Positions 22,255 to 33,654 of a DNA stretch of 64,000 bases are shown in pieces; the first letter of the stretch is position 1, and the number at the start of each line of letters is the position of its first letter. The notes below the pieces were generated by a model. It searched no databases. It worked only from the letters and a program-made list of their open reading frames with translations, and was not told the origin of the DNA. The translations under genes were made by a program, and so were the position numbers. Source of the DNA: Pegoplata infirma (Eukaryota; Arthropoda; Insecta; Diptera; Anthomyiidae); NCBI GenBank assembly GCA_963921195.1, contig OY992539.1, forward strand, positions 38,345,754 through 38,409,753, in the 5' to 3' direction.

Positions 22255-23103
22255 GAGTTGTCAACTGATTAAGAATAATTCGATTAATCGATCAAACAAA
22301 ACCAAACTCTTGTTCGATTAATTAAAAAAATACGATTTTCGAACAACGAATAAATCGATTAAATTATGTCAATTAATCAAACGATTATTTTTTTACCCTC
22401 CAACTACAGTATCAAAATATCGGTCTAAAACCCCATAAAATATATATTATTGATCAGTGATCGATTCTAAGACATTCAAGCACTGTCCGTCCGTCCGTCT
22501 GCTGAGGACACGATACAGTCCAAAATAAAAGAGCTATGCTCCTGAAGTTAGGCACGATTATGTCTTATGGTCATAGGCTTGGTAAGTTCGGAGCCAAAAT
22601 CGGACGATGGGGAAATGTTTCCCCTTAAAGAACTAAACACTACCAGAAAATTTTTTTTACATGTTTTTTTATACATTTGTTTAACAAATGAAATATTTTA
22701 TGTTCATTGACCTTCATTTGGACCAAGATGATTAGGAATGGTATTTTTCGGCCCGCCCACTTTTAAGGGCGTGTTTATAGAAAATGATACAAAATAATGA
22801 CAAAAGTGTGTTTTTATGGGTAAATATCGTAATAAATGAATTTTTAAACATTTATATGAAGAGGGAAAGGTGTCCTCCAACACCCCCCGCCGACTCACCA
22901 ACTTAAAAAAAACTTAAAACTTAATAAAAATAAATAAATTAATTAATTAACTTAATAAAAATATTTTTTAAATACCACTTTTTTTATTCGTTATTCTCAT
23001 CGATTAATCGAATAATTTGTTAGATTTAATCGTTTAATCGAACGAACAAAAACAATTATTTGAATTAATCGAAAAAAGTTGAAAGGCGAATAATTGACAA
23101 CTC
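22255..23103. mobile_element. GAGTTGTCAA-TIR MITE rich in ATTAATCGAT
   Basis: Ends GAGTTGTCAACT and the complement, with TA on each side (22253-22254, 23104-23105). CGATTAATCGA-type palindromes occupy both ends. The middle is filled by a mini-me copy (22395-22910). Non-autonomous. Confidence 0.65.
22395..22910 (-). mobile_element. Mini-me type repeat, copy C
   Basis: Starts TACCCTCCAACTACAG, then ATATATATTATTGATCAGTG, a core, and GTCCGTCCGTCCGTCTG at about 22486-22502. The left-end module (TTCGGCNNNGCCGAA) is missing on the distal side. It lies inside the 22255-23103 MITE. Confidence 0.65.
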
Positions 23104-24785
23104 TACTAAATATGTTCCAAATAGTACTAAAGTACAAATTATATCATACCTGTTTTAAAATCAAAGTATTAGTTTTTCTTACAATTCTTCTTCTTCCAAA
23201 CAAGAGGGTGTTTTAGTGAAAAAGGTGGTGGTAAAAACTATTATATTTTTTTTGCAATGCAATATTTCACCTCACTTCATATAATAAAATACATTATTAA
23301 ATAGTTTTAATAATTTATGACACGTAAAATTCTTCACTCGATATTTGCATAATCTAAAAATATATAATTTAACTAAATATTTTAATATTTTTTTGAAATT
23401 TTTTTTTTTAATGATTTTTAATCTTACTTTTTACAAACTAGGTGCTTTTCCAAACTCCGTAAAATATGCACTGTTTTACTCTTTTAAAGTCTACATGTTA
23501 ATGCTTTAAAAATTGTGCAAAATGCAACCCTTTTTTTGTTGGACACAAGCAACAACATTTTTTCGCATACAACAAGTAGCCGCGCAACATATTATTTGAA
23601 TTGAATTGTAGAAGCAAAAATATGAAACTATTGATACAAAACACTAACACACACTCTCAGACACACACAAAATGCTACAAGTGTATGAAATTTTTCTGAA
23701 TTTAAAACTTCCGTTATTTTATATATAAAAATTCTCTCATTTACTCGCTCTCTTTAGCTCTTCATACTTTGAGTACTCCTGCTCTGTATTTTATTTCTTT
23801 GAAACTGGAATATTTTACTCGCATGCGCTTTATGGCAGCGACCTGTAAGCTTCCGGGTTTCTGCCCGCACACACACTTGTGGATTGTTTTATACTCGCAT
23901 TCGCCTTTTATAGTTCGCCATGCTGTTTATTTTTCTATTTTCTTTTACCTTTTTTTGTAACTGTTCAATGCAAGAGAGTATGAGTGATTTTTATTATTTT
24001 TTGTTTAAGTCATTTTCTATGTTTTTTTTTTGTGTTTTTAGTTAAAAAGGATGTTATTGCACCCTTTTAACGTCTTTCCTTTGTGTCTGGTTGTTCACTA
24101 ATCAACCAACCAACCAACCGACCGACCGACCATTCATCCAACCCAATCTCTATTAATTGCTGTTTTGATTCTACTTTGTCATGCACTTTTTGTTGGTTTT
24201 TCTTTTGCTTTTTGTTTTTTTTTTAATTTGTTGCTTGCTGCTGGTTTTATCCTTTATCCTTTCGTTTGCAGTGGTGATGATGATGATGACGATGATGATT
24301 ATAATGTGCTTAGAGTAGATCATTGTGACTTTTAATTGCTTAAATGCAAGTGCATGTATGTATGTGTCACTGCATTAATGATTTCAAACCACATATTAAG
24401 ATAATAAACTTTTAAAATTTAAAGTATCCTAAAATTTTTATATTCGAAATTTTTTAAGGTTTTGAATTATGTGCATTGAATTAAAGAAAATATTAATTGC
24501 ATTAAAACAATTCTGCCATAATCGGATGTGGCAACCGAATGAAACATAAAAAAACGCTACTCGTATGTGCTGAATCAAAAACACTCTTCAGATTTTTTTT
24601 ATTTTAAATTATTTTATAAAATTTTTGAATTATCCTGATTTTCTTATTTAGAATTCTTTAGATATTTTCCTAATTTTTCATAATTTTGTGATTGCTTTTT
24701 CTGAGATTTTTAAAATTTTTCTGCTTAGTTTTTATTTTGCCTGAATTCTTTCTAACATTATCTCAGTTTGTTGGATATTTTAGTA
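23104..24785. other. Non-repetitive DNA with microsatellites, no gene recognised
   Basis: Contains CACACA/CTCTC tracts (23645-23665, 23740-23765), CCAACCAACCAACCGACCGA at about 24103-24122 and GATGATGATGATGACGATGA at about 24278-24297. The frame 23769-23960 has no recognisable domain. This looks like ordinary host intergenic or intronic DNA. Confidence 0.35.
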
Positions 24786-24789
24786 ATTT

Positions 24790-25629
24790 TTCCTGACTGC
24801 TTTGGGAATTACTGAAGCCATGGGTACCACTCCGCACGCAGCTTTGGACGTTATGTTAGGTATGCTTCCCTTGGACCTTCATATTCAAGGAGAAATCTTT
24901 GTGCATCCGCGTAAAAACGTGAAGGATCAGTACTGATCCGAAAAATGGATCACTAAGATTATATCAGTTTTAATCGAACGTATTCAATTTTATCCGAAAA
25001 ATGGGTCTATCTAAATAGATAAACCAATTTCTATCTCATTAGATAAACCCATTTTTCGGATGAAATTGTAACCGTCCGAATAAATTTGATCTTATCTTAG
25101 CATTCCATTTTTAGGATCAGTATACTGATATTTCAAATCTCGTATCAGTACTGGTCTTTCAAATCTCGGATCAGATGTGATATATAAGAATATACATTAT
25201 TACTCGGGCAGGCTTCGCAAAAGTGGAACATGGCACTTCCTACGAACATTGTCGTCTGTTCAATATGATATCCGAATGTGTCCGATGTTTTCTACGCCTT
25301 TTGATTGTAAAACCTATTGCATCGAGTTTGTAGGAAGTTTACTGTAATATTTCCGAGTAAGGAAGACTGTAACTACCCAGTAGGTCCACTTGAAAATTAC
25401 ACGGATACTTTCTACACATATGGATCCAGTACCTTAAATGGCTTTGGGTCTGGTTGGTATATGTACGATTAGGTTGTAAGTGGCTGCTGACGTTTTACGT
25501 CTATGAAGAAAATTGATACAGTATATCAGACTGAAGTATTTGCTATTTTGGACATGGCGATCTAGACAAATGAGAATAGATGGAGAGATAGGAGAATCAG
25601 TATCTGCAGTTATAGCCAGACTGCGCTTA
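24790..25629 (+). pseudogene. Non-LTR retrotransposon family A, second copy, left part
   Basis: 'TTGGACGTTATGTTAGGTAT...CCTTGGACCT.CATATT.AAGGAGAAA' matches 9010-9060. 25260-25620 matches 9150-9480, including the RNase H segment. It is interrupted at 24906-25207 by a small element and cut at 25630 by a 1.7-kb MITE. It resumes at 27345. Confidence 0.7.
24906..25207. mobile_element. Small CCGAGTAA-TIR element
   Basis: Left end CCGCGTAAAAACG, right end ATTATTACTCGG. GATCAGTACTGATCCGAAAA and similar phrases are present, as in the large element at 60893-63727. It interrupts a retroelement that reads CTTTGTGCAGGCT at 9073-9085 without it. A 2-3 bp target duplication (GCA or CA) is possible. Confidence 0.65.
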
Positions 25630-25942
25630 CAAGGAAGGTCTTTCATAGGGCACCCACCGATTGTCCTGAAAATTTCATATGGGAAAGAGGGGATGAAAAT
25701 AAGAGTTACCTGTTTTTTCTTAGCTGCCCAATCTCCCATTTAGCGCGTCAAAGCGGAAGGCGAAAAATAGGATTTTTCTTCGTTTTTTTGACGATTTTTC
25801 ACATTTCTTCAGAAGAAACTATATGCACTTTTTATACAGATCGAAAGGTTTTTTTAAAGGCCTATCCAATGGCGTATTCCAAATTCGACTTCGGTTAAGC
25901 TTTTCGAAAATGTAAAATCGTAGAGGTAGTTTATATAGAGAG

Positions 25943-26226
25943 GTACATATCGCTCCTTTACTTGTATAGTGTCATAACTCAAAAAATGCATTTTTTGAGT
26001 TAATGATGCAGAATTACTCATTATATCGTGCTTTATATTGTGTTAAAAATTCGTATTAATATCTTTTAAACTCACCGTTTGAGAAGAGTACACGCCATTA
26101 TTACATTTTCTATGTACCGGCCTTTTTCAATTAAAAACCAGTTTCAATAGTAAACTTTAAACGTGTTTTCTGCAAAATCAAATATTTTGAGTTATGACAC
26201 TATACAAGTAAAGGAGCGATATGTAC
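25943..26226. mobile_element. 284-bp palindrome-ended insert
   Basis: Ends GTACATATCGCTCCTTTACT and its complement, giving TIRs of about 40 bp that include TTGTATAGTGTCATAACTCA. Located inside the CAAGGAAGG MITE. No coding capacity. Confidence 0.7.
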
Positions 26227-26354
26227 GTAGGACCGCCAAAATCACATGAAATAATCTCTATTAAAATTAAGCTGACCCATATTTTTGCGTTTGGCGAAAT
26301 TCCTGCTAGTTCGGATTTTCCCAAAAGACCTCCTTTTTTCATAAGGTGGCAACC

Positions 26355-27226
26355 CTTTTTTATACCCTTCACTCTAGTGATAGGGGGTATATATAAGTTT
26401 GTCATTCCGTTTGTAACACCTCGAAATATTGGTCTAGGACCCCATAAAGTATATATATTCATGATCCTCGATCGATTTTAAGACGATCTAGCGATGTCCG
26501 TCCGTCCGCCTGTCCGTCTGTCTGTCTGTTGAAAACACGCTAACTTTTGAAAGACTTTACGGAGGCTCCTGAAGTTTGGCATATATGTTGGGCATTTACC
26601 TGGTCAGGTTGGTATTGCAATCCAGCGAAATCGCTCCAGTTCGCTGGTTCAAAAGTTATAAGCAAATGAGTGAATTTCGGCAAGGGTTTTTCTGGAATTT
26701 ACGAGTTAAAACACACGGTAATTTTCGAACGACAATTCTGAGAATGTTTAAGAGTATCATATATATTTGCTGTTCCTCTGGTCCGGTTCGTTTTAAATTT
26801 CAGCCAAATCGGTCCAGTCGTTCAAAAGTTATTAGCAAAACCGTGAATTTAAGATTAGATTCACCTTAAATTCACATGTTGAAAACCCGTTAAACATGTG
26901 TTAAAAACATTGGTAAGTCACAAAAATATTTTACAAAGTATTTTTGTCACTCAAAATTATTTTTACACTAAAACAAAAAAAAAAAAAAATACACTCAAAA
27001 AATATTTTACACTCAAAAAAAAATTTTACACTCAGAAAAAAAAATTAGTAAATTATTATTTTTTTTTTTTTTTAAATTACTAAAAAAAAGTTTTTTTACA
27101 CAAAATAAAATATTTCTAACCAAATTTTTTTTTTTTTTTACGTTAGAAAATTTACTATCACTTAAAATGGGCATTGTGTATTTATACTTAGATTCGGCCA
27201 AGTCGAATTTAACTTTTCTACTTGTT
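26355..27226 (-). mobile_element. Mini-me type repeat, copy D, nearly complete
   Basis: Starts TATACCCTTCACTCTAGTGA. Next are AAGTATATATATTC (TA tract), ATGATCCTCGATCGATTTTA (core), and GTCCGTCCGCCTGTCCGTCT at about 26498-26517. The far end is GATTCGGCCAAGTCGAATTT plus TTTCTACTTG. All modules of the family are present, so this is the best reference copy in the window. Confidence 0.8.
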
Positions 27227-27341
27227 AAATTTGAGATTGGGCAGCTTAAAAAAAAAAACAGTTAACTCTTATTTTTCTCCCCTCATACCCATATGCAAGT
27301 TTCAGGACAATCGGCGGGTGCCCTCTGAAAGACCTTCCTTG

Positions 27342-27740
27342 TTTGTGCTCTTGAGTCTCCAGTCACTTCATCTAAAATTGTCCAGGAATGCAGACGCAGA
27401 CTCAGTGAGGTCTCATGCGGGAATAGGGGCAGTTTTTTGTCGGTTTTGGGGAAATACTGTGAAATGATATTTCCGATTCTTTGGTAAATGTTATCTCCGA
27501 TACAATTCCTCACAATGGGGAACCTCAGATTAGTATAGGCTTGACATGGATGATGCGTTGGATCAACTCTCAAATGAAATTAGCTTTCATAGAAAGATGG
27601 TAAAGTGAGCTGGCATTGGTAGAATACTAAGCATTTTGTGTAGAATAGACTGTCGCAGACTTACTAGCTTAATTACAGGACATAATGCCTGTGCTCGTCA
27701 CATGACGAGATAACGTGCCTTATCAGGCCCATTAAACTGT
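27342..27740 (+). pseudogene. Non-LTR retrotransposon family A, second copy, right part
   Basis: Resumes the RNase H/C-terminal region. 'CCAGTCACTTCATCTAAAAT' matches 9494, and 'GACTGTCGCAGACTTACTAG' matches the zinc-knuckle tail near 9917. Multiple stops and deletions, including the RNase H WVPGH region. Confidence 0.7.
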
Positions 27741-27809
27741 GCAACAACAAAAATTAGCCTCAATGGCTTCAACGCCATATGAAAGAAGATCATCAAATAG
27801 AAGAAAACA

Positions 27810-28056
27810 ACACAGAGAAAAATAAATTTCCAACTGAATATTTCAGTTGTATCAACTCAAAATTCGGTTGCTGCTACTAAATTTCACTGAGGCATACGAT
27901 TTTTTTAGTTGTTTCCATTAAAAGACAGTTGTATTAACAAAATTTAGTTGTAACTACCAATATTTAGTTGTTTTAACCTTAACACAAATGCATCAACCGA
28001 ATGTTTGTTGCATCAACTGAATTTCAGTTGGATATTGGCAAATTTGTTTTCTGTGT
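27810..28056. mobile_element. Small ACACAGA-TIR MITE
   Basis: Left ACACAGAGAAAAATAAATTT, right AAATTTGTTTTCTGTGT. The interior is filled with CAACTGAA/TTCAGTTG phrases. Inserted near the 3' region of the family A retroelement copy. Confidence 0.55.
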
Positions 28057-28379
28057 GAACCGAATCTGTTTTTGGAACAGATTCGTATTACAATAAACTC
28101 TTAAAAATATTTTGCGGTAATCACAACAAACTTTTCTAAGTATTTTTTTTTTAACTACTTGCTCTTAAAAAAGATTCCTTTTGGTACAATTTCAAACAAA
28201 ATCATTGATACTGGAATGTCAAGTAGACTCGGTTACAGGGTAATATGATTCGTTCTCGAACCGATTATTTGGAATAGAAAATTTTGCTGGACTGGATGGT
28301 ATCATAGTGGTAAAGTGGCGCTCAAAAAAGTCTCATAGAGTGAGCACAGACCACATTTTGTGGTATTGCTTTCTTCTTG

Positions 28380-28790
28380 AAAATTGCGCTGAAGGCACAA
28401 TTTCAATTCCAGTCTGCTATACAGTCAGAATGCCGACATAGCCGCATACTGCCTACCCAATATGACACAGTTCCCTTTTGTCTCTAAAGCACGACACCAG
28501 ACAATGATGCCATACGGTAGAATTGGACGCACCACTGCTGTATAAGTAAATCCAATAAACGACTTTAGGGCTAAATTCCCATCGTTTTCTAATAGCCCTT
28601 TTACAGGAATATAAAACAATCGTTGCTTTTCTTATCCGTTCATCAATATTACGCAGGAAATTCAACTTCCTATCTAGAAATACTCCAAATTCAAATTCCT
28701 TAAAAACAATAAAAAATCGCTGGAAAATCTCAAACCTAAAAATAAAATATCTCTTGATATTGATATGACAAGTCAACATTTTCAAAACGG
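28380..28790 (-). pseudogene. R1-like non-LTR reverse transcriptase fragment
   Basis: Minus-strand frames encode 'FGVFLDRKLNFLRNIDERIR' and 'KATIVLYSCKRAIRKRW', then, after a frame change, 'TAVVRPILPYGIIVWCRALE'. This is the connection/thumb region of R1-type LINE RTs. The same region occurs on the plus strand at 31470-31640. Truncated and frameshifted. Confidence 0.75.
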
Positions 28791-29171
28791 AGAACGCTAT
28801 TGTGTTCTACGACCCAAAACTATGTTTAAGTGTCTCGTCGTTTTGGTATTGCAATTTCACGTTCTTACAGTGTTATGAGTGCCCTCTTGCCAAATTACAA
28901 TTGATCATACATAATGAATTTCGGCTTCGGCAGCTAGTCTGTTTAACTCGACTAGTGTAAAGCGCCCATGGATAGCTTTTTAGTGCAGTGATCGTGGGTT
29001 CGATTCTAGCATGGAATTTTCTTGAACATACTGGTAGGTTCAAATAACTGGAAACACCAAAATTAATTCAGTAAAGATAAAACACTCGACTTCCCAACAA
29101 AAAAATCATTTACTTTTAAGACCTCTGGAGTCTTTAATCTGCTTTTTTTTACAAGCAAAACAGCTTGAACA
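28791..29171. other. No gene recognised
   Basis: Contains an isolated GGGTTCGATTCTAGC phrase at about 28994 that resembles a Pol III B box but lacks a credible A box. Confidence 0.3.
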
Positions 29172-29179
29172 TATTAAAG

Positions 29180-30091
29180 CAGCGGTTACCAACCTTTTTG
29201 GCTCGCGTACCCCTAATTTTAAATTTTTTCAGCCGCGTACCCCCTAACGATTTTTTTTGTTTTTGTTAAAAAACTTCACATATAAATATAATAGTTAATT
29301 TTGAAATTTGTGATCTGCGGGTATTATCATTTTTTTGAAGGATTTAGGTGAGATCAAAACAATGGTGGTATTTTTTTTTTTTGGAAAAATGTCCGCTCCG
29401 TGGGGTGGTGCAATGCATCTGAAAACTAGGATTTTGTGCTGATTTTTTTGCAGAGCAAAATAGGCTTAAAATATTGCAAATCTGATTTCACCAGTCGATT
29501 CTACATTAAAAATTAAAGCAACGGACGTTTTTTAAACTCTTTAAAAAGTTCCAAAACCCCATCACAGAATATAATGATTATATTTTTTTTAAATATTTTT
29601 CTAATACAAGGGCAGATCAATAATGCCGTGACTTTTCTTATGAAACACCCTCGTATTTACAATGAAAGGGCATTTTGAGCTTAACAAATTGGTACCAAAA
29701 TTTCCACTCTATCACAATCCGTCTCAAAATGTCCAAAAAAATATTTTTTGGGAACTTTGACATAAATTTTCTCAAAAACCTGTTTTCATAGAAAAATTTG
29801 AGAACCATATTCGGAAACAGCATCGAAAGGTTATTCGAAAACAATTGGTCAGATCACAAAATATCATCCAAAAAATGCTCTCTAAATTGCACAAAAATAA
29901 GTTTTTTGTGAAATTTGACCTCAAACTTTCTTAAAAACGTGACATTATCGACAACTTTGGAAGCCAGATGCGAAACCAACATTGAAAGATTAATCTAAAA
30001 CGAATGTCCAAATTACTTAACTTTTGCGTACCCCCGCGGACAGTTTCGCGTACCCCCTAGTGGTACGCGTACCATAGGTTGGTAACCGCTG
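29180..30091. mobile_element. hAT-type MITE, 912 bp, with perfect 8-bp target duplication
   Basis: TIRs start CAGCGGTTACCAACCT and continue with imperfect GGTACGCG/CGCGTACC matches. TATTAAAG lies immediately outside on both sides (29172-29179, 30092-30099). An 8-bp duplication and CAG terminus are standard for the hAT superfamily. No transposase is present. Confidence 0.85.
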
Positions 30092-30099
30092 TATTAAAG

Positions 30100-30705
30100 C
30101 ATATAAAGCGTATGCATATCTGCCATAAAACACTTACCTGTTTTTTTTTCTCTAAAGCATTATAAAACTCCACCCTCTCATCAAAACTTTATGACATATA
30201 TATATATTTCCCTGTTAAGGAAAAAGAACAGAAAAAAATGTTTAAACGAAAATATAAAACCAGATTTTAATAACCATCATATGGTTTGGATACCACAAAA
30301 GCTAAATCAAATAAAAATCTAACCAACAAACAAAAGTGGACAACGATGAAAAGCACAAAAATTATGACAAGTCAACATTGTCAGATTAATCGAGTAAATA
30401 ATGAAACAAACCTTGTTATAACTACCTAGGGAAGTGATATTACGTATTACAAAAATACTATGAAAAACGTCACTACTACTGCTGCCACTAACACTACATA
30501 TGACCAAAAGACAGGAAAAAAGCAACCAGTTACCAACTAGAAACACTACCCTTTGACTTGATTATATTACTAACTACTACACATACATAGGTAGGTAGTT
30601 ATATCCCAGCAAAAATTTTATTTTATACTATTTCAGTTAATATTTCCATAGAAAAGTAACTGAAACTTGAGCTTCTTTAAAAGTCCTAAGCAGTTACCTT
30701 AAGGC
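30100..30705. other. Non-repetitive DNA, no gene recognised
   Basis: Includes a CATACATAGGTAGGTAGTTA stretch at about 30582-30601. A CCCAGCAAAAA motif at about 30605 matches the TIR of the 15595-17115 element, here as a solo end. Confidence 0.35.
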
Positions 30706-30711
30706 GTTCTG

Positions 30712-31660
30712 GGTTATGAAAATCTTCAGGCCCCATAAATCCCCTAGACCTGATGAAATAATTCCGATTGAGATGTATAGCACTGATTAAACCTCACCTT
30801 GGTTGTATTATCTCTACACAGCATGCATGAATTGGTCGTATATTCCTTTAAAATGGAGGGATACCAAAGTGGTTTTATTCCGAAGGCTGCGGAAATCTCC
30901 CTCACAGTTCCAAAGGATTTCAGACCAATTAGTCTATCGTCATTTTTGTTAAAGACAATGGAACCATTGATAGATACATATTTGCGTAGATTGATTGGCC
31001 GAAGGTTGCTTTCAACTAGGCAACATGCATACACCAAGGAAGGTCAACAGAAACAGCTCTTCATGAGCTTGTTAATACCATCGAGAGATTGCTTTCGGTA
31101 AAGGAGTACACTATTAATGTTGAAAAATCTACTTGCTAATAGACGTTTAACGTGTGAATTTTAAGCTGTCAATAGGGGCACACAACAGGGAGGTGTTCTT
31201 TTGACGCTGATTCGGAACCTTACTCTGAATTCAATGCAGCTCTCTCTAGAAGCACGTGGTAGTCATGTTGTCGCATGTGCTGACGATATCGCGATAGTGG
31301 TAAGACACCTGCCAACATTAAGGATCATTCTTCATAATTCTCTAAAAGATCTGTCTAAATGGGCAAGAAACTGTGGTCAGGGAGTTAATCCAAGTAAAAC
31401 GGAGTTTGCCTTATTTACAAGAAAACACTTTTGATACTTTTTGTCAAGATGGCACGGAAATATTTTTCGCAGGTGGATGCCAGGTATCTCGGAGTGTTTC
31501 TGAATAGAAAGTTGAACGAGTGCGAAAAGTAACGGTTGCTTTCTATTTCTGTAAAATGGGCACTGAAAAACGATGGAGTTTTAGTCCTAGAGTCGTGCTG
31601 TATGGAATCATTGTCTGGTGGCCTGCTTAAGAGACAAAAGGGTACTGTGTTTTAATCCCG
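30712..31660 (+). pseudogene. R1-like non-LTR reverse transcriptase (family C), N-terminal two thirds
   Basis: Frames give the RT start 'HKSPRPDEIIPIEM' and 'FRPISLSSFLLKTMEPLIDT'. These are followed by the 'QGGVL' block at about 31186-31200, and the catalytic 'VACADDIAIVV' with ADD at about 31273-31305. The thumb segment also found at 28380-28790 comes last. The RT blocks are in normal order but in different frames, with several stops. The RNase H and tail of the same element appear at 32440-33010 after an intervening minus-strand fragment. Confidence 0.8.
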
Positions 31661-31669
31661 ATATTTTTT

Positions 31670-32430
31670 TTTTAATTGAAGTCCTCCTTTAAATTATACC
31701 ATTAGATAAATTGAGTATGCGGCAACGTCGGCAATTTGACTTAATTTGTTTTTTGTTTAAACAACTGTGCTCCCACTATCAGCCTTTTTAAGTCCCACTT
31801 TACCACTATGATCCCACCCAGCAGGTCTGGGATGGGGGGCATTCCGAGTATTGGATCCTCTATAGACATATAGATCGAAGCCACACGAACAAGTGAGTCC
31901 ATTTGAGAGAATTTGGGTTAGGTTAGAGGTGGCGGAGTCAAAGGCTACTCACATAGGCTGATTGGTCCACAGCGAAGCCACAATAATTCCTCAGCGACGC
32001 TGATAGAATGCGTTAGTCCTTATCGCGAATTGTAATATAAAACTTCGGTCAACACTCGAAATCGTTTTCAAGCTTTCGAAGACATGTCTGCCCAAAATGT
32101 GTTCGACCGTTTATTCAGTATTAGGTTCATCGCACCTCCTACAGCTGGCGTCGGATTAAGTCCCATTTTCTCTCTATGATAACCTATAAGGCAGTGCCCA
32201 GTGATCACTTCAGTAAGTGTACGGCACTTACTCTGAAGTGTTGGATTGGTGAATAGATATGTACCGAATTACCAATACCATCAGCACCTTATTTTGCAAG
32301 CTCGTCCGCTCTCTCGTTCCCTTGACCACCTATGTGCCCTGGTACCCATATTAGCTTTACCTGGTTCATACACCCTAAATTTTTAAAGTTCTCGAAAAGA
32401 GAATTTGGGTTGAGCCTAGTTCAAAGATTG
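31670..32430 (-). pseudogene. R1-like retroelement 3' fragment, RNase H to tail (family D)
   Basis: On the minus strand 'VKLIWVPGHIGGQGNERADE' gives the RNase H C-terminal motif. After a frame change come the zinc-knuckle tail and CTAACCTAACCC near 31915. The part at 31760-31860 repeats the CACTATGATACCA-type phrase also seen at 28290-28330. It is inserted between the RT and RNase H parts of the plus-strand family C element. Confidence 0.65.
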
Positions 32431-32439
32431 TCAGATCAT

Positions 32440-33010
32440 TGCAATGTTTACTAGACAGGTTGAGTTGTAATGTCTTGTCTGCAACCGCAGTCAATATCTA
32501 TTCCGACATTCAAGTCCATGGAGTCAAGGTTTCTGAAAAAAAGATATGCCATTAACTGCAGCACGTCTTTAAATGAGATGGCCAAGCAGTTTGACACTCG
32601 ACTCAAATGGGTCCCAGGGCACAGTGACATTCCAGAGAATTGCAACGTCGATAAGATTGCAACATTGGTAACTTCCTTACAGGTTCCAATTGAATTGGAA
32701 TATTGGTATGCATTTAGAAACTTGCAAGCAAAATATATTGCTTTGTTTCACGATGGACACTAGTCACAGATGGACACGTGGATAGACGTGTAAGACTCCA
32801 CTACAGATTTGGCATTCTCTTAATCAGAAGCGCACAAGTGAGCTGATGTAGCTTCCACAAGGAGAGATTACGACGGTGGTTGCTCTGATTACTGGACACT
32901 GTCTTATCGTCAATTGACAACTATAGAAAACTTTATCTGCCATTGCCTGGCACTTTCTAGTCAGAGACTTGCTTTACTGGGATCTAAGAATTCGCACTAT
33001 CTTTCTGATT
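32440..33010 (+). pseudogene. R1-like retroelement RNase H and tail (family C)
   Basis: The open frame 32470-32763 includes 'RLKWVPGHSDIPENCNVDKI', the RNase H WVPGH-G-x-x-GN-x-AD motif with several substitutions. Downstream frames give the tail ('TTVVALITGHCLIVN') and 'ICHCLALSSQRLALLGSKN'. It closely parallels 40880-41445. Confidence 0.75.
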
Positions 33011-33650
33011 TGCCTCAATGAGTTTTTGTTTAAGATTCAAATTTAAAAGTTTTTCAGGGGTGTAAAAGAATTTTGTTTGTGAAAGAATCAGTCTTTGATT
33101 TGGCAACTTTTGCTGGGTTCCTAAACAAACACTTGCGTAAACTACAGGATATTAAAACATACACACACAGATACACTCACATAGAGTAATACAAATTGTA
33201 ACATGCCATGTTTGCTATATGTATGTGTATAAGAACGTGAACATACATTGACATTTATGATGAAGGGCAAGTAACTAAATAATTTAAACAGGACTTAATT
33301 AACCATTAAATAAAAAATCCTGAGAAGAAGGACTAAAGTACAAAATAACAACAAATGGTTGACAACTACCTTTTTTCTACCGTTCATTCTTATTTTTTTT
33401 GCTGCTATTGTTTGGCCAAAGTCTCCATATCACAACAAACTACCTAAATAAAACAATGAAATTGTCATACAAACATACATACTACAACATTCTTGGCATG
33501 TGTTAGAGAAAGTCCATTATAAAAATAAAATCAAGTAAATACTGTTGTTACTTAAAATACTATAATTCGAAGTCTGTGAACAAAAAGTACATAGAAAGTT
33601 TACAATTTTCAAGACATGCATTAGCTTACGTTTTATCTTAATACTAGCTG
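33011..33650. other. Non-repetitive DNA, no gene recognised
   Basis: (CA)n-like ACACACACAGATACACTCAC near 33160. Ends in ACTAGCTGACC, a phrase continued as CGGGAAGCGATGTTTTGCCC after the MITE at 33655-34250. Confidence 0.35.
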
Positions 33651-33654
33651 ACCG

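Larger units (their letters stand above)
25630..27341. mobile_element. 1.7-kb CAAGGAAGG-terminus MITE with nested insertions
   Basis: TIRs begin CAAGGAAGGTCTTTCA and extend through GGGCACCC.CCGATTGTCCTG, about 100 bp in total. The flank is TTA on the left and TTT on the right. Family A retroelement sequence continues across the site. A region near 25760-25900 and 26220-26350 resembles the interior of the CAAGGGAAG elements. A palindromic insert (25943-26226) and a mini-me copy (26355-27226) account for much of the length. Confidence 0.75.

Noticed and set aside
23769..23960. 63-codon plus-strand frame as a small gene
   Set aside because: No homology cue or splice context; region is rich in simple repeats.
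28985..29015. Possible tRNA gene because of GGGTTCGATTCTAGC
   Set aside because: Only a B-box-like phrase; no A box, stem pairing or terminator.
30319..30546. 75-codon minus-strand frame with a hydrophobic N-terminus resembling a signal peptide
   Set aside because: No acceptable splice sites or conserved pattern; composition is consistent with chance.
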